Source of the DNA: Hypomesus transpacificus
Lineage: Eukaryota > Chordata > Actinopteri > Osmeriformes > Osmeridae
NCBI RefSeq assembly: GCF_021917145.1
Contig: NC_061075.1
Coordinates: 7,401,240 to 7,465,239, forward strand
Length of the DNA stretch: 64,000 nucleotides
Reading direction: 5' to 3'
In this document: piece by piece, positions 23,547-37,170 of the stretch
How the letters are laid out: each line of letters starts with the position of its first letter
How positions within the stretch are numbered: the first letter of the stretch is position 1
The notes under the pieces: generated by a model
What the model was told of the DNA's origin: nothing
What the model saw: only the letters and a program-made list of their open reading frames with translations
Database searches by the model: none
Position numbers and translations under genes: made by a program

Positions 23547-24507
23547 TCAACTGTTCATATTTTGTGGTTCAGTTGAGGCAGCTGTGACTGGGGCAGGGCC
23601 TACATCTACATCTGTCTTCTTGTCCACAGGTCTTTCACTTGTTTTTGGCTTCAGCGATTCTTGCAAAGAAGGGTCCATTTCTACATCAGGAAATGGAAAA
23701 ATATAAAACAGGCCATTGTTTTACTGTGATTTAGGCTTCTTCATATGCCAAACAGGTAGTTGGAAACGAGATCTTTAGTATACCCAATTGTGTCTGATTC
23801 TCCAGCTGGGCCTCAGGGCGGTCTGCCCAGAGACAGTGATGTGGATTGTTCAGAAAAGACTTGGTTTCACCACAGCTGAGGCATTGTATGACAGTTCTTC
23901 GAATCCTGCGCTTGTTCCCTTGAGTTACGCATGGGTAAAGGCACACAAACCCAACATGGCTGTGACAGTCCATTCATTACTGCAAACCATATGAAGACCC
24001 ATTTTTATATTATGAGGTAAAACGTCATAATGTCAAGTTTCACCCTTAGTTGAAAACGTACAGGATATTACAGTTTAACTTACTTCTTTGTCTTGCAGTG
24101 GCAGTTACTCCTGGCACCAGCAGAGAGCAGCACTTCTTGCATAATGTTCGTTTCACTGACGGGTCCCTGCAAAGATGGACATTGTTAAAGATAATCTTAA
24201 TAGTAAGGCAAACATTTAACTAACGGCACAATCGAGCATTCATCTATAAATCAATACTCACTGTCTAAGTACCAAACGTCTGGCAATTGTCTTTTGAGTA
24301 AAGCAGTAAAATCGAGCCAGCTCCACGTTTTCCGGGTTTTGAGACAAAACACAATGGGCAGCCTGTAGGGAACAAATATGTCAGTGCTGTTAGCATATAC
24401 ACGTTTTAGATCATGAACGAACATAAACACAAGAAACAAAATGTAGATACCTGGTATAGGTAATTTAACCTTTGATACGCTTCCTTGTCTTTTAAATTCC
24501 CTGTCAT
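23547..24507 (-). CDS. rpp21: ribonuclease P/MRP protein subunit p21
   Basis: Five exons in transcript order (24451-24507, 24262-24362, 24084-24166, 23784-23918, 23547-23680; 510 nt) encode 169 aa, against 154 in human RPP21. RPP21 is a protein subunit of nuclear RNase P, which removes tRNA 5' leaders, and is the homologue of the archaeal Rpr2/Rpp21 zinc-ribbon protein. The family start (MTGNLKDKEAYQRLNYLYQ), AAHCVLSQNPENVELARFYC, then DPSVKRTLCKKCCSLLVPG and ADRPEAQLENQ are all present. The four zinc ligands are two CxxC pairs, C62-C65 and C93-C96. The last exon is a hydrophilic, weakly conserved tail ending NMNS. The start has G at -3. It is convergent with aqp12 and divergent from fam174c. 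Confidence 0.96.
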
Positions 24508-24957
24508 TACTTCTGAAGCGTGGGGGAACTAAAGCAGCCAGAAAATGTTGTCTAGTTAGCTAACAAATACGTTTTTTTTACACAACGTCGGTAGGAATGT
24601 GCAACACGCGCTAGTCAGCAACAATAACAAAAAGAAACAGCCATAACGATCACAAGTTAGCTCTATGGTACAGTTACACCATTTCAGGATATTTCGCATG
24701 TAGCATGCTGTTTTACTTAGGACCAATATATATTCAACGTTGTGTTCTATCCGGACATAAATAGTAATAACACCAGCTGCTGTACACGTCACACCAGGAA
24801 CTTGGAACTTTTTCACCAGCTGTCTAGCTTATCGTGAAAGCTGCCGACTAGAATCAACAGTAACCAGCTTCGAATACGTTGTGTTTTATGAGGATCCACA
24901 TGGTCATCTGCTGATATATAGATTGAGACAACAAGTGTTGTGAAGCTGATATTAAAA
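24508..24957. promoter_or_regulatory. divergent promoter interval, rpp21 / fam174c
   Basis: Only 450 bp separate the rpp21 ATG (minus) from the fam174c ATG (plus), so a bidirectional promoter is very likely. The interval has no TATA box that I can assign confidently and no C-rich island. It contains the self-complementary TAGTTAGCTAAC near 24553-24566. Both 5' UTRs must fall here unless there are non-coding first exons elsewhere. Confidence 0.65.
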
Positions 24958-25813
<856 letters not shown>

Positions 25814-28700
25814 GTCCTGACTTTTTGCGGTGTACCTGCTGTGGTGCACATCGGACGAAATTAAACATTCCTTTGGCTTAACTTTCAACGTAGGTTGCAA
25901 ATCTATGTTTTCCATATTCTCATGGACTTGAAATTAAGAAAACTGGCTCTGAATCTGCGTTGTCTTGAGAAGAACATTGGAGAACCTGCTTGTACTGGGA
26001 GATTTTGTGATTGTATCCAAATAAACTAACATAAATAGGATTAGTAAAAGGACCAAACCAGCTGGACAGATTTATATTGCCAAAGATACTTTGGAGAAAG
26101 CAAAAGTATAATTATTTTTCTAATCTACGTAAACGTACATTTTTATGAAATGGACCATCTGTGTCAATCATTCCCGTTGCCATGACGAGCTCCATGAATG
26201 TTGTAACAAGTTCTGTCTTCTAGATTACTTATTCAGTTACCTTAATGGATGTGGCCTTTCCCAGGTTTCTTTCTCTAGGTCACCTGAAATTATCCATAGT
26301 AATATCATGCTGTTCAATGCTATTTTACGAACAGCGATATAATTGTGCATGAACTACTGTAAACTGAACACCAAGAATACTATTTTGTGGGCCAGCCAAT
26401 GTGATACCACCTGCTTGAACTATACACAAGCAGACAGTATGTACTACATCTGGTAAAAGAAGATGGGGTGAGCAATAAACTGGGAAATGCACATACTAAT
26501 TGTGATAGTCTTGGAGCCAAAAACTTATTGACAATCTTTGACAGTAAAGAATGTGCCCCATACTGTTAATTTCTTAAACCACAAGCTTTTCCTTGTTTTT
26601 TTCTCTCTCTTTTTTTTTTAACCAAACAGTTTAATTACTTATTTCGCTACAGCCGTCACGTTAATGCTATTAATCTAATTTAAACTTACAGTAAGGTTAA
26701 TTTTGAGTGTTCTTGTCAAATATTCTAGCTCACAAATCCTGTTGAAATGTATTTACATATCTTGTAATTCCCTTTAGTCCAAGGACAATGTTGTGCCTTG
26801 GTTGGAGACTCATTAAGGTTATTATTATTATTATTTTGTTTGTTATTGCTGCTGTGGCCGAGCCCTACATTTTTCTGAATTTTAGTTGTTGCAAACAAAT
26901 ATAAGCTTTAATCTTTTGATTGACTTATTCTGTCTGTTTTATTTAAACTTTTGGTCAATTATTAATTGAGGCTATTTATTTTCTATATACCATGTTTTGT
27001 CTACATTTTTGCCTTGGTTAAGCCTGTTATCATTGTGACTTAAATTTTTTATTTTGATGGTGGTTTATATCTAGATCCAACATTTTCGAAACTGTTTAAT
27101 TTTGTGAAATGAAGTACGCTGATCAGAAACATTTTATAAAGTTTGTCTGGAATGTGTATGCTATTACAGTTTACCCATTAATTCACAGAGTCCAAGAGAA
27201 TGACCTAACAGCTCTTCCTCTATATCTTGAAACATGGCTAATTGTTATTAATTGTCTCAGGAGGCTAACTGTATTGATGAGAGAACGGGTTTTTCCTGTG
27301 GCGGTAAATCAAATGAGACATGCCAAGACATATTACTTCATCAACCCTCTCCTTATTGGACCCACTCCTGTGGAGAATATGCAAATCTCCTCCCACGAGT
27401 CTGTTCTGTATTTACGTCTATTGAAAATTGATACTGCCCTTTAAATAATGTTAAACTCTGTCTCTGACATTTTGCTTTCGTTCAGTCAAGACTGCAGTAA
27501 CAGCAGCATTAATCCTTGGACCTGCGACTGGTTGAATCAAGGACATGCAGGGCCCCACAGTTTGGTTTTAGGTCCATTCAGTCTCGGCCTAAAGCAAGAT
27601 GCAAAATACACTTCCATGTTTGTTTGTATTTGAACATGAAGCAAAATTTAGACTGATGTTGATAGTAATCTGGATCTGCCATCAGTGTCTGTACCGTAGT
27701 ACCACTTTCTGCGTTTCCTTGAAAGCTTTAAAACATAGTGTGGATGTAATCTGTAATAGGGCAAGTCAATTGCTCTGGTCTGGGGGTTGGGGACCCTAAC
27801 TCCCAACTAGTATTATACTTTCAAAATGATTTATTATGCAAATGAATGAGTATTCCACCCTGACTCTCATAGGGTAGAATGTTGTTCTTCCACTTTGCAC
27901 ATTCCATGCATGTCAGTTGGATGTCAACCTGCCAAGAGGAAATGGTTTTATGCTCCAATGTCATTCATTAATATTCGAGTAGGAGGTCATCAATATTTTG
28001 GAGACTATAGATAGGAATCATGTTACATCTGAGAATCACTTCTGTAAACATTTGAACCTGAGGTTGGTTTCAGAATGCAAGTTGTTCTTTTTTCCACATA
28101 CACTCTTGATTTGTTATGACGGATGTTTATTCATTGATTGCGATGGTTTAAAGAGTTGTCTGAGCTTTTTGAAATCACCTGTCCACTATGAGCTTTTCTT
28201 CTTCTTCCCCCCCTCCCCCATAATCACCATGTGTCTTTCACCACGTTTTGCCTTTTGTATATAAACTGTATGTTTCAGCAATACAAATGTAGTTGTTGTG
28301 TATTATACAGGAGACTGTCGATCACGATGCACTTAACTACAGATCCATTATAATTTATTTCATTCCTAATTCATACTCACTCATAAAAGGAATCTAGTCT
28401 GAATAGGTGTAAGCACTAGCATGAGAGGAATGCAAGGGGCCACACAATAAACCTATCAGAAGCTGTAGGTAGGTTGTGAGGGTCAATTCGATGTATTATT
28501 ATTTTTTGTTGTTGTGATTTGACTGCTGAAATGAAGGCTTGTGAGTGGTGAGTGAATGTTGTGTGTTGAACTTCTGTGTTTGGTGGTTGGACCTAGATTC
28601 ACGGACCAGCTGCAATAGCTTCCTTTGTTTTCATTCTGTTTTCAAATAAAACAAATATGTCGTAAGACTCGTGGTTGATTATCGGCCGCAGGAGAGGGTT
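25814..28700 (+). other. fam174c 3' UTR and downstream DNA
   Basis: AT-rich, T-rich sequence with no supportable coding exon. AATAAA hexamers lie at 26020-26025, 26474-26479 and 28645-28650, so the UTR may be about 0.2 kb or up to 2.8 kb with alternative ends. An octamer-like ATGCAAAT occurs at 27836-27843. Confidence 0.5.
26020..26025 (+). terminator. fam174c: proximal polyadenylation signal of fam174c
   Basis: AATAAA about 207 nt past the stop codon. It is the first canonical signal on this strand after the fam174c coding region. Confidence 0.6.
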
Positions 28701-29799
28701 CTTGAAAGGCACATGATCCCATATGAGAATAATAAGACACAAATCTATTTTCATCTTAACATTATGAATGGATTCAAAATATTGATTCTATGTGGTAGGG
28801 TTCCATTCTGGTGCAAATTCGAGGACGGTTGTGAGTTTCAGGAAGGGCATGATGCCCACCAGGTGGCGCCATAGGACTATATATTTCCACTATATTAAAC
28901 TATACAGTATTTCTGCCTGGCAACCTGTTTGACTTAATGCCAGCTCTTAAAGATCCGAGAATGTTTATAGCTCAACTGGAAATAGGCAAATGCATTTGTA
29001 TTTCTTAAACGTTTAATGGATAATTATCTTTATCGTATTTAGATATCGTTTACTTCAATTCTGATTCATACGTTCGGTGTTGATCACAACAGATCAAATC
29101 ATCCAATCAAAGTAGCCTGATTACTATTTCAAATCAGACCTTTTTAAAGCATTGGATTGTAACTTTTAAAAAGAGAAAAAAATGTATATACAGACGAGTT
29201 GAGTTTTGCCTTAGTACTATACCTTTGATAACTAAAGTATTCTAAGGGAGCGCTGCCTGGACAACAAATTGTAGAAGCACAGCCTAGGGCTGACGAGCTA
29301 AAAAGTAAGTTTAGAATCAAATGGTGCATGAAACAGCCAATATGCCCCGTAGACACAAACAGTTCGTCTACAGCTCCTCTTGTCAGTCCTTAAGTGCATT
29401 CCTATTGCTTACTGCCGTCCGCAGACTGCTCCCTGTGCTTCGCCATGAGAGGTGTCTAGCATCTCCAGGTGCATATCCCAGTGTGTGTGTCACCCAAGCT
29501 AGTCTGCATATGCTTTTCCAATTACTTCTGTTAAACTCCGGTGTGACATCCTCGCTCAACGCAAACATCCGAGAACCGGCCCGGCCTATGAAAAGGACTT
29601 AGTATTAGGTAATTCCGGTTGACTCGTGTCAACGGCAATTTGCTGCACTCCAAAAAATGTGGAGAAGCAAGCCAACAAGGGGAACGAATGCCATTGAGTG
29701 GCACACAGCTGGAGCCGAGAGAAATCGTCTCCAAGAAATTTCACTGGAAATCCAATGACTGGAGCATAGAAATCTGAAATTTAAAAGAGGAACGGGGGT

Positions 29800-29831
<32 letters not shown>
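29800..29831. repeat. 32-nt G homopolymer
   Basis: G runs without interruption from 29800 to 29831, preceded by GGGGGT. It can form quadruplex structures and is prone to length error, so the true length is uncertain. Confidence 0.85.
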
Positions 29832-29833
<2 letters not shown>

Positions 29834-30895
29834 AAGAAAGAGCAAAGAGAGAAATGAATTTATTCCAAATGCAACTCTGTGGGACCGTGTGGCCTGCCTT
29901 GGATCCTTTCTGCATTTCAATGAAGAGAAAACTGCTCAAGTGATGTTGATAATTCTTGTTTTCTCTGGCACTATTCAGAACTCCCTCTCTTTTCAGAGCC
30001 ATTAAATAGGTTGTCGATCTGCTTACTTTTCAGCAGGCCCAACACACGTTCAAAAGACCATTTGACAGGTAGAGTACATGATATTACTATAAAACGTATG
30101 CACCTTACTGTCTTGTCATGGCTGTGATCCTTTTAAACATGATGTGGGCAGAGGAAGGTGTTCCCTGAATGTGATGTAATGAAATTATACTGTTGGATAT
30201 TTACTGTATGACTGGAAGCCTATTTAGGCATTTAGTGAAGGACTTTGGTATAAGCTGGCATAAGTTGTTGTTGCGTGTCTTGTAAAAGTTCACCTGTTTC
30301 AAGCTGTGATTCATGATGGCAGTATAACTGGCAGGGTTTTTGAAGTCAAACCCAAGAATGGGATTCATGAAGCATATTATGAATTCTCCCTATAACTGGT
30401 TGCATATTCCTATGCAACTGAAATTGCCAGCTAAAAGCATAGTATGGAAATTCACCCTTGACTTTTGACTGCAGTTTTTCTACTTTACTAATCCAGTTTG
30501 AATAAATCTATTCACACTGGTTGGGGATTTCACCTTCTGGCATCTTTAGCTAATAAATGCCCTGCCTTTTAGGTTATATTTTAGGTTGCTCTAGGCTTAA
30601 GGTGTGTGGGAGGGTGTGAGGTATGAATATGAGTGCACAGCAGTTCAAAAGAGCAGGAAAAGCATCCTTGAATGAAACATTTCCCTCAGAAGCAAAGCCA
30701 TCGCCACTGTGTGTGGCTCCCATTGTGTGGCCGTAGGCCTGGTTCCACAAGCCTCTTCCAGTGTTTGATGACACTAGATGTGAGGTGATAGTCTCCTGAC
30801 AGTGGAACGCACTCTTTCTCCCTCACACACAGACACAGAGGTCAAACCCAGCCACAGGGAAAGCCCCGCAGAGGCCAGAGAGGCTGAGAGCACTA

Positions 30896-31056
30896 TCTCT
30901 TTCCTCTCCTTTATTGTCCCTCGCTCTATCCCCCCTTATTTCCTCTCTCCCCCCCCCCCCCTCCCACGACCCTCCTCTCCTCCTTTGCCTCTTTTTTCCC
31001 TTTTCACAGACTCCCCTTCTAGCCTCTTCTTTTTTTTCTCTTTTTTTTTCCCCTCA
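30896..31056. repeat. polypyrimidine tract
   Basis: A roughly 160-bp stretch that is almost all C and T on the plus strand, including a C13 run at 30949-30961 and long T runs. A frame through it encodes only Pro/Ser/Phe low complexity, so it is treated as non-coding. Confidence 0.75.
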
Positions 31057-32845
31057 GAGGAGACGCTCACTCCTGACCTTGCTCGATGCTTGAGTGGTCG
31101 GGCTGCTCCTGGCTTCTGGAGCGCCACTGGGAGACATAATAAACGGCGCCCTTTTCATCCCCAACACAAAGACGGAGAGGAGAAGACTCCGAAGGCCTCA
31201 AAGGAAGTCGCGGAACAAAGGAGACCTGAACTGAATAGATCTGTGAGAGTGGCAGTAGTGGAGTTGAGGAGGTGGGAGGGGAGGGGGGTTGTTGGGGGGG
31301 GGGGGGATCCTGAGCTAAGTTCACTTCTCTAAACACACCCGTATACACATGCTCCTTCACACCCTCCATCTCTGCCTGTCTGTCTCCCTCCAAAAAAGCG
31401 GGGCATTGATTTTGATTTATTTTTATATTTTTGGGGACGAAGATGCCATTTGTCCTGTTTTTTTTTAAGGGTCGCAAGTTTGGCTGGTGAGAAGAGTGAG
31501 GCAAAATGTTTTCTGCATGGAAATTTCCTTCCTGCGTGTAGACAAATCTCCCTCATGGGGCAAGTCTTGGCTAAAAGGCAATAAGATCAAACTGTTATAG
31601 CTCTGTGGGAAAAGATAGGATAATCGTGTCTTGAGGACAGGGGACGTCTACCTAAATGAAATGGTCTCAGACACTCACCCGCCAGTAATGGTATCCTCAA
31701 TTTAACGTCCCTCATGGATTCCATGGCAAATGCAGCCTTTCTTGTAATCAATGGGATTATTCATTTTCTGTTTCCTAATTCAGGTTTATACTTTGATGCT
31801 AGTTTAGTTGTTCTGGACAAAAGCACTATTCACTTGTCAGTGGACATGCTTACAGCATGTGTACAATAGCTCACTCTCCAACTTTCCACATGAAATGTTT
31901 TCGTGAACTGTCCTCTCCTAAACGTTATTTCCAATGCGATATGTTTTCAACTTTTTTGGGCCAGGTTTCTGTGTTGACAGAAGGCCAGGGGTGGTAACGA
32001 AGGAAAGTTTTACCCACTAAGACCTTATGAACACATATTTGTCTGTCAGCTTCTCTATCACATGACGATTTGTCCATGCTCACTGACTCTTTATTGCTTC
32101 TGGCCTCCCTTGGCTACCATGAAAAGAGCCACTGTTGGGTAAATAGTATGCAAACAGATGGCCCCACGCCCTTGTTGGCTCCTCTCATAGTCCGGTTGTA
32201 GCAGCGAGAGGGGAAATGTGGGCTAACATGGTAAACCAGAAGTAGTGATAGTGACAGGAGCCATATTGTAGCGTGGCCGTGCAGCGTCGAGCTCTGTTTG
32301 GTGAAGTTGTAGTGTTGTTAGTCTTCAGACTCTCACACCCAGAGACGAACCTCATACCAGCCGTAGAGGGGGGAGACCCTGAGAGGGGACGTGTTTGGAG
32401 ACGGGACTTTAGAGGTTCATCCCAGACGAGGGGCAGACGACATCAAAGTCTCCTCCCATGTACTCCTGCCCCTTCAAACACAATGAGAATGAAAGAAACC
32501 CGGAGCGACGGAGAGGGATAATGAAAAAGAAGAAGAAGTGTAGCGTTTGGCTTTGAATTCAATCCCATGTAAATGAGATGGAGAGATTTGAGCCTTTTCT
32601 GGGAGGGAGAAGGGTCCATATCCGCTCCCCTCCGCCGTGCCCTCGCTCCTCCCGCTGATCAGTGGCTCATCTCCCTCTCCTCACATCGGGCCCGGGTGAC
32701 ACGCTAGCGAACAAAGAAGGATTGTGGGAAAATAAAACGCCGGCATGCTAGCTTGGTGTCACATGGTAGCCAAGCAGGGAACGTTCCACTTGAGTCATTT
32801 TTGGACAGATTTTTTTGCATAATCCCCCCTTTCCACCTTCATGTA

Positions 32846-32876
32846 GACACACACACACAAAAACACACACACACAG
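32846..32876. repeat. (CA)n microsatellite
   Basis: CA repeats interrupted once by AAAA, followed by about 120 bp of generally CA/CCC-rich sequence. Confidence 0.85.
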
Positions 32877-34171
32877 TCCTTTGCACTCTCACCCACCCCT
32901 CCCTAGTACCCACCCCCTGGTTCCCAGTCCACCACCAGACACACACCCTACCCCAAAACCCAACCCACAGTCGCACCTGTCACCCCTCAGTGGCTACCCC
33001 CAAATTCCAGAGCGTAAGGCTGACGGACAGTTCAGAAGAGAGGGGAGACACAGCCCCACTCAGTAGCTCCTTTCAAGATTGTGATTAAAGATTTATCCTT
33101 TTTTAGTCGCGCTTTGACGGTTGCCTTTTTTCTCCCCCCTCTTTTAACGCGGGGGGAACAAAAGCTGTAGTCGGAGGCTATGTTAGCGGTTCGGTCCAGC
33201 CTCCCTCCTCAGGACTAGAGGCGGGAGTCTAGTTTCAGGGTGTGTTCTGCTAATACTCGTGACCTTTCAGTCCTCATCCTCCTATTTGGAGCCTAAGCTC
33301 CGCCCCCCCCCTCCCTCTCCCTGCCAGGCCTCATTCTGTACGTTTTGACCCGACTCAAAGGGAGTTAAACTCATTGTTTGTTCACCCCACGGACCTTTCA
33401 CCCTTCCAATATGCCAGCATTAATCTATTTTAGAAGGATCGGTGCGGGCGCCGCCATCTGGCTGTCGAATGTGACGGGCCTTTGTCTGACCTTGGCTATT
33501 GAGTGTCTCTCGGTGAGCGTACTTCTAATGAGAAGCCTGCCTTTGGAGAATACAGTCACAGTTTTACTACTGGAGCAAGGTCAAATGTCAGGGTTGATGG
33601 ATACCACCTAGTTTGATACTGGGATGCCTTCCCTTCAGGATTTTAACTGGGAGGGGATTAGATTCCAGTTTTTATGTCTCTGTATAGAGGTATGAAAGTA
33701 GGAAGTTATTTAATTAAACAGCTAATTATCCTTACAAAGTAATGAAGAAAAGACTGCTAGAAGCACGGAAAAGTATAGAGGACTGATGTGAAAACTCAGT
33801 CTAATTTAACTATATCAAAATAATAGCTTTTGAAAGAAATTTAGAGATGGATATCATGCGTTCCGGCTTGTGCATATTGCATGGATTGCTTTGTCAGACA
33901 TATACTTTCTCTGCCTTTTACGAGACACTTTGTGCAGCACATCCCAAACCAGCAAACAGAGATGCAACATTAGGGGAAATTAGAGGAATGTGATTGAGCA
34001 ATGAGAGAGATGTGCTGCTATATGGAGCCTCACTAAGTAATGAGAAGGAAGTCATTTACCCATGCATTTACCAGTAAGTTGATTTTACTCTGAATTTGAT
34101 TTGATTCTGTTATGATTGCTGCTCATTTGTCTGAGACCACACAATGCTTAGGAATGTGAGTGCAAGAAATA

Positions 34172-34213
34172 GGTGTGTGTGAGTGTGTGCGAGTGTGTGA
34201 GTGTGTGTGTGTA
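34172..34213. repeat. imperfect (GT)n microsatellite
   Basis: GT repeats broken by GA and GC steps across about 42 bp. Confidence 0.85.
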
Positions 34214-35818
34214 GCTGAATAGCATTCTGCGTTTCATGGTCTTTGTGTGAGAAGGGGGTGGCACAGGCAAATGAGCAGCATTGGAGAGAATGAGATTTTA
34301 GAGGTTACCCAGAGGATTCAGTGGCAGCAATGAGTGGATAAAAAAAAAGGAAAAAAACAATTACATTTTTTTCCATTTTCGTTTAATGAGGTGTATATTG
34401 CTTCTTGGGAGAGTAATGAATAAAAAAATGTAATTCTTTTCAAAATAAATCAGAGTGTTTCCCCCACTGGTTCATTTCCCCCCCCCCCGTCCTGCAGTCT
34501 TTGTATTGTATCATTTTATAATCAGTGTGTCAAGTGCCAAGACATAATAACATATAATTTCCTACTAGGGCTTATGAAAAACCCATTTGCGTAGTGAGAG
34601 GGGAATGTTAGATCCGATGCTGTTCTTTTTGTGATCTTTTCAAAATGTCATAACAGGTATAAATAGGCAATTCAATCTCCTTAGCCCATTCTTCACATGG
34701 CATTGTGCCTGTGAGATATTCAATATTAGAGAGGAAATGTAAAGAAAAAAAAAAACCCATCTTATTCTTCAGTTTTTTTTGACTTCTCAAAAGGTTTACG
34801 CACAGTTTGGGTGAAGTTACTTTGAACTGTCAGAAGTTGTCAGGAGACTCAGGTTAAATCCCTGGTGTATCTGGAGGGCTTTTTGGTCTTGTGATTCCAG
34901 TTCAGAGAGAGTTTCTCAAAGAGAAGGGTCAGGCGATCGTGTTCATGCTGAAAGGACCACACAATGAGCATTTCAAACGCCACAAACCTTGACCTACACT
35001 GAGGACCCTCGTCTGGAAGTGCACTCAGTCGCTCTCATAACAAACCTGTGAAGCCTTGACTGGTTTCTGATTCTTGTTCAAATACTAGCCCGAGAAATCT
35101 ACTGTTATGTATATATTTATCTGTCACGCCTCCTTTCTGTCTTTTTCCTGTTCCTCATAATCCTGACAAGACTTAGTTGACCCAACCTTTTATAGCACCT
35201 CTTGTGGCAGAGTAAAGCGACTGTTATGACAGTGTCATCGAGTGAGGCATGGGATCTTCCTGCCCCCAGCAGAAATACAAATTAATCCTGGCGCGCAATC
35301 CCGCTCTGCGTTTGACGGGGGAGGTCACTGTCGAGGCCGACTTGGAAATAAGGCCAACTTAATTGAAAGAGAAATCGGTATTTCTCCGGCTAAACGATTG
35401 TGTCGCACTGCAGTTCTGCCAAGAGGCCCGCAAGTAAAGAAAGCGGCTTGATGTGTAAACTTCTTCAGACAGGCGATGGACACGCACACAGATGCATGGT
35501 GGCAGGCCATTCGAACTTTGCTGGATTTGGGTTGTTTGCTGACTAGATGAGCCCTTTCCCGAGCCACACAATACTATCGGCAGACACTATCACACCTCTT
35601 TATACTGGCGGCCAAACAAGAAAAAAGCCAGGGTGAACAGCAAGGCCTCTTCAGCACTGGGAGGTAATTACCTGCCGCTAACACCTGGTGTCACATTGGG
35701 ATTGTAATTTCGCCTCAAGCTTCAAAAGCTACCGGCAGTGGCTACTTCATTCTGCTCCCCCTCTCCTCCTCACCTCTCCTTGTAGCAGTCTCTCTCTCTC
35801 TTTTTAGCTTTCTTTCTC

Positions 35819-35843
35819 ACACACACACACATACACACACACA
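35819..35843. repeat. (CA)n microsatellite
   Basis: Short CA tract with one AT interruption, just before the long CT tract. Confidence 0.8.
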
Positions 35844-35934
35844 GTCCTACTGTACTTTGTGTCTCTGTATATGGACACTACATTTGACAAATTTGTAAAA
35901 CATGCCACTCATTCTCTTAAATTTATTTCTTTCT

Positions 35935-35936
<2 letters not shown>

Positions 35937-35977
<41 letters not shown>

Positions 35978-35978
35978 T

Positions 35979-36071
<93 letters not shown>

Positions 36072-36112
36072 CTATTTCTCTCTCTCTCTGTCTATCTCTC
36101 TCTCTGTCTCTC
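35937..36112. repeat. long (CT)n microsatellite
   Basis: CT repeats with a few TG or TT interruptions; one segment of about 80 bp (roughly 35988-36069) is perfect. The sequence passes into further imperfect CT and then a CA tail. The copy number is probably unreliable. Confidence 0.93.
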
Positions 36113-36240
36113 ACACACACACCCTCTTATTCAGGACACGCAGACTAAGCCTCTCTAGCAGCCGCTGAGCCTGTCTGGCAGTGCCTCAGAGAGAGGCTCC
36201 TTTCATGTGAGCTTCTATCTTAACACTCAGCACCTCCACT

Positions 36241-36351
36241 GACTCCCACAGACACACACACACTCACAGACACACACACACACACTCACTCACAGACACA
36301 CACAGACACACCCACACATGCACAGACACACCCACACATGCACAGACACAG
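36241..36351. repeat. CA-rich compound repeat
   Basis: ACACAC blocks mixed with ACAGAC, plus a 20-bp unit (CACCCACACATGCACAGACA) present twice in tandem. Confidence 0.85.
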
Positions 36352-36430
36352 GCCCCACTACACAGACCTCCTCTCAGCAAGCAGAGCCCAATGACAGGGG
36401 CCTTTTCCTAGAAAGCTTGTTAAAATTGAT

Positions 36431-36435
36431 GGAGG

Positions 36436-36477
<42 letters not shown>

Positions 36478-36480
36478 GGA
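36431..36480. repeat. (AG)n microsatellite
   Basis: About 35 bp of perfect AG flanked by GGAGGGA repeats. It is opposite in strand sense to the CT tract 400 bp to the left. Confidence 0.9.
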
Positions 36481-37130
36481 GGGAGGGATGACTGAACGGA
36501 TAGTTAAATGGATGGATAGAGTTAGGGAGGGAAAGACAGATGGAGGAAGAAATTGATGGAAAAATAAAAATATAATGAATTCATTAAATCTACCATGACA
36601 CTATGGGATGATGTTGTTTTCCCCCATTGCACCTTTAAAACCTCTATTCTCCTGTTCCCTCTGCTTTGAAGTTAATAGACACTGCTCATTGGCATTGTGT
36701 ACCAGCAGGCAACCTACAGGGTAGTACCCCCGATAGAAAACAAGACACTGATTTGATTGTGCGTCTTACTTCACCTGTCACAGAAACACAGATCCTGTAT
36801 TACAGGGAGGGCATTGCAGCTGACCTCCCCGATGAAGAAACCTGCGTTCCGCATGTGTGGGGTGTGCGTATGAGAGCTGAGAGCGGAGGCGTGTGTGTGA
36901 GAGATGCCGAGATATTATGATTGTAATTAGAAATCAACCCAGGACACCTCTCTGTGGAGATCCTGATTGAGGATGATGGCCTCCTGAGAGCTGACAGATA
37001 GGTGGCTCGTTTGAATACCTAATGATCCCCGGCGGCCATCTTGCTTGCACGGGAGGGGAAACAAAGAAGGATGAAAAAGATTTGAGTTTTGGATCCTGTA
37101 GTCCTCATTCCGTTCACATCATTTGCGTTA

Positions 37131-37170
37131 GCACACACACACACGCACACACACACGTACACACAGGCAC
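37131..37170. repeat. (CA)n microsatellite
   Basis: CA repeats with CG, TA and GG interruptions. Confidence 0.8.

Larger units (their letters stand above)
28701..35700. other. gene-poor interval, first part
   Basis: No exon with coding and splice support was found. Contents are a 32-nt G-run (29800-29831), a pyrimidine-rich stretch (about 30896-31056), CA tracts (32846-32876) and GT tracts (34172-34213). AT-rich homeodomain-word patches occur at about 33700-33745, and a CpG-bearing patch lies at about 35270-35460. Open frames here, such as 30802-31332, are low-complexity. Confidence 0.5.

Noticed and set aside
23895-23910. TTCGAATCC word resembling a tRNA T-loop
   Set aside because: It lies inside rpp21 exon 4 and there is no cloverleaf around it.
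24940-24957. Upstream extension of the fam174c frame
   Set aside because: There is no in-frame ATG before 24958; the longer frame starts at GTG and has no family support.
30802-31332. 176-codon plus-strand frame
   Set aside because: It crosses a polypyrimidine tract; the middle is Pro/Ser/Phe low complexity and there is no splice or family support.
35902-36168. Frame reading Leu-Ser repeats
   Set aside because: Translation of the CT microsatellite.
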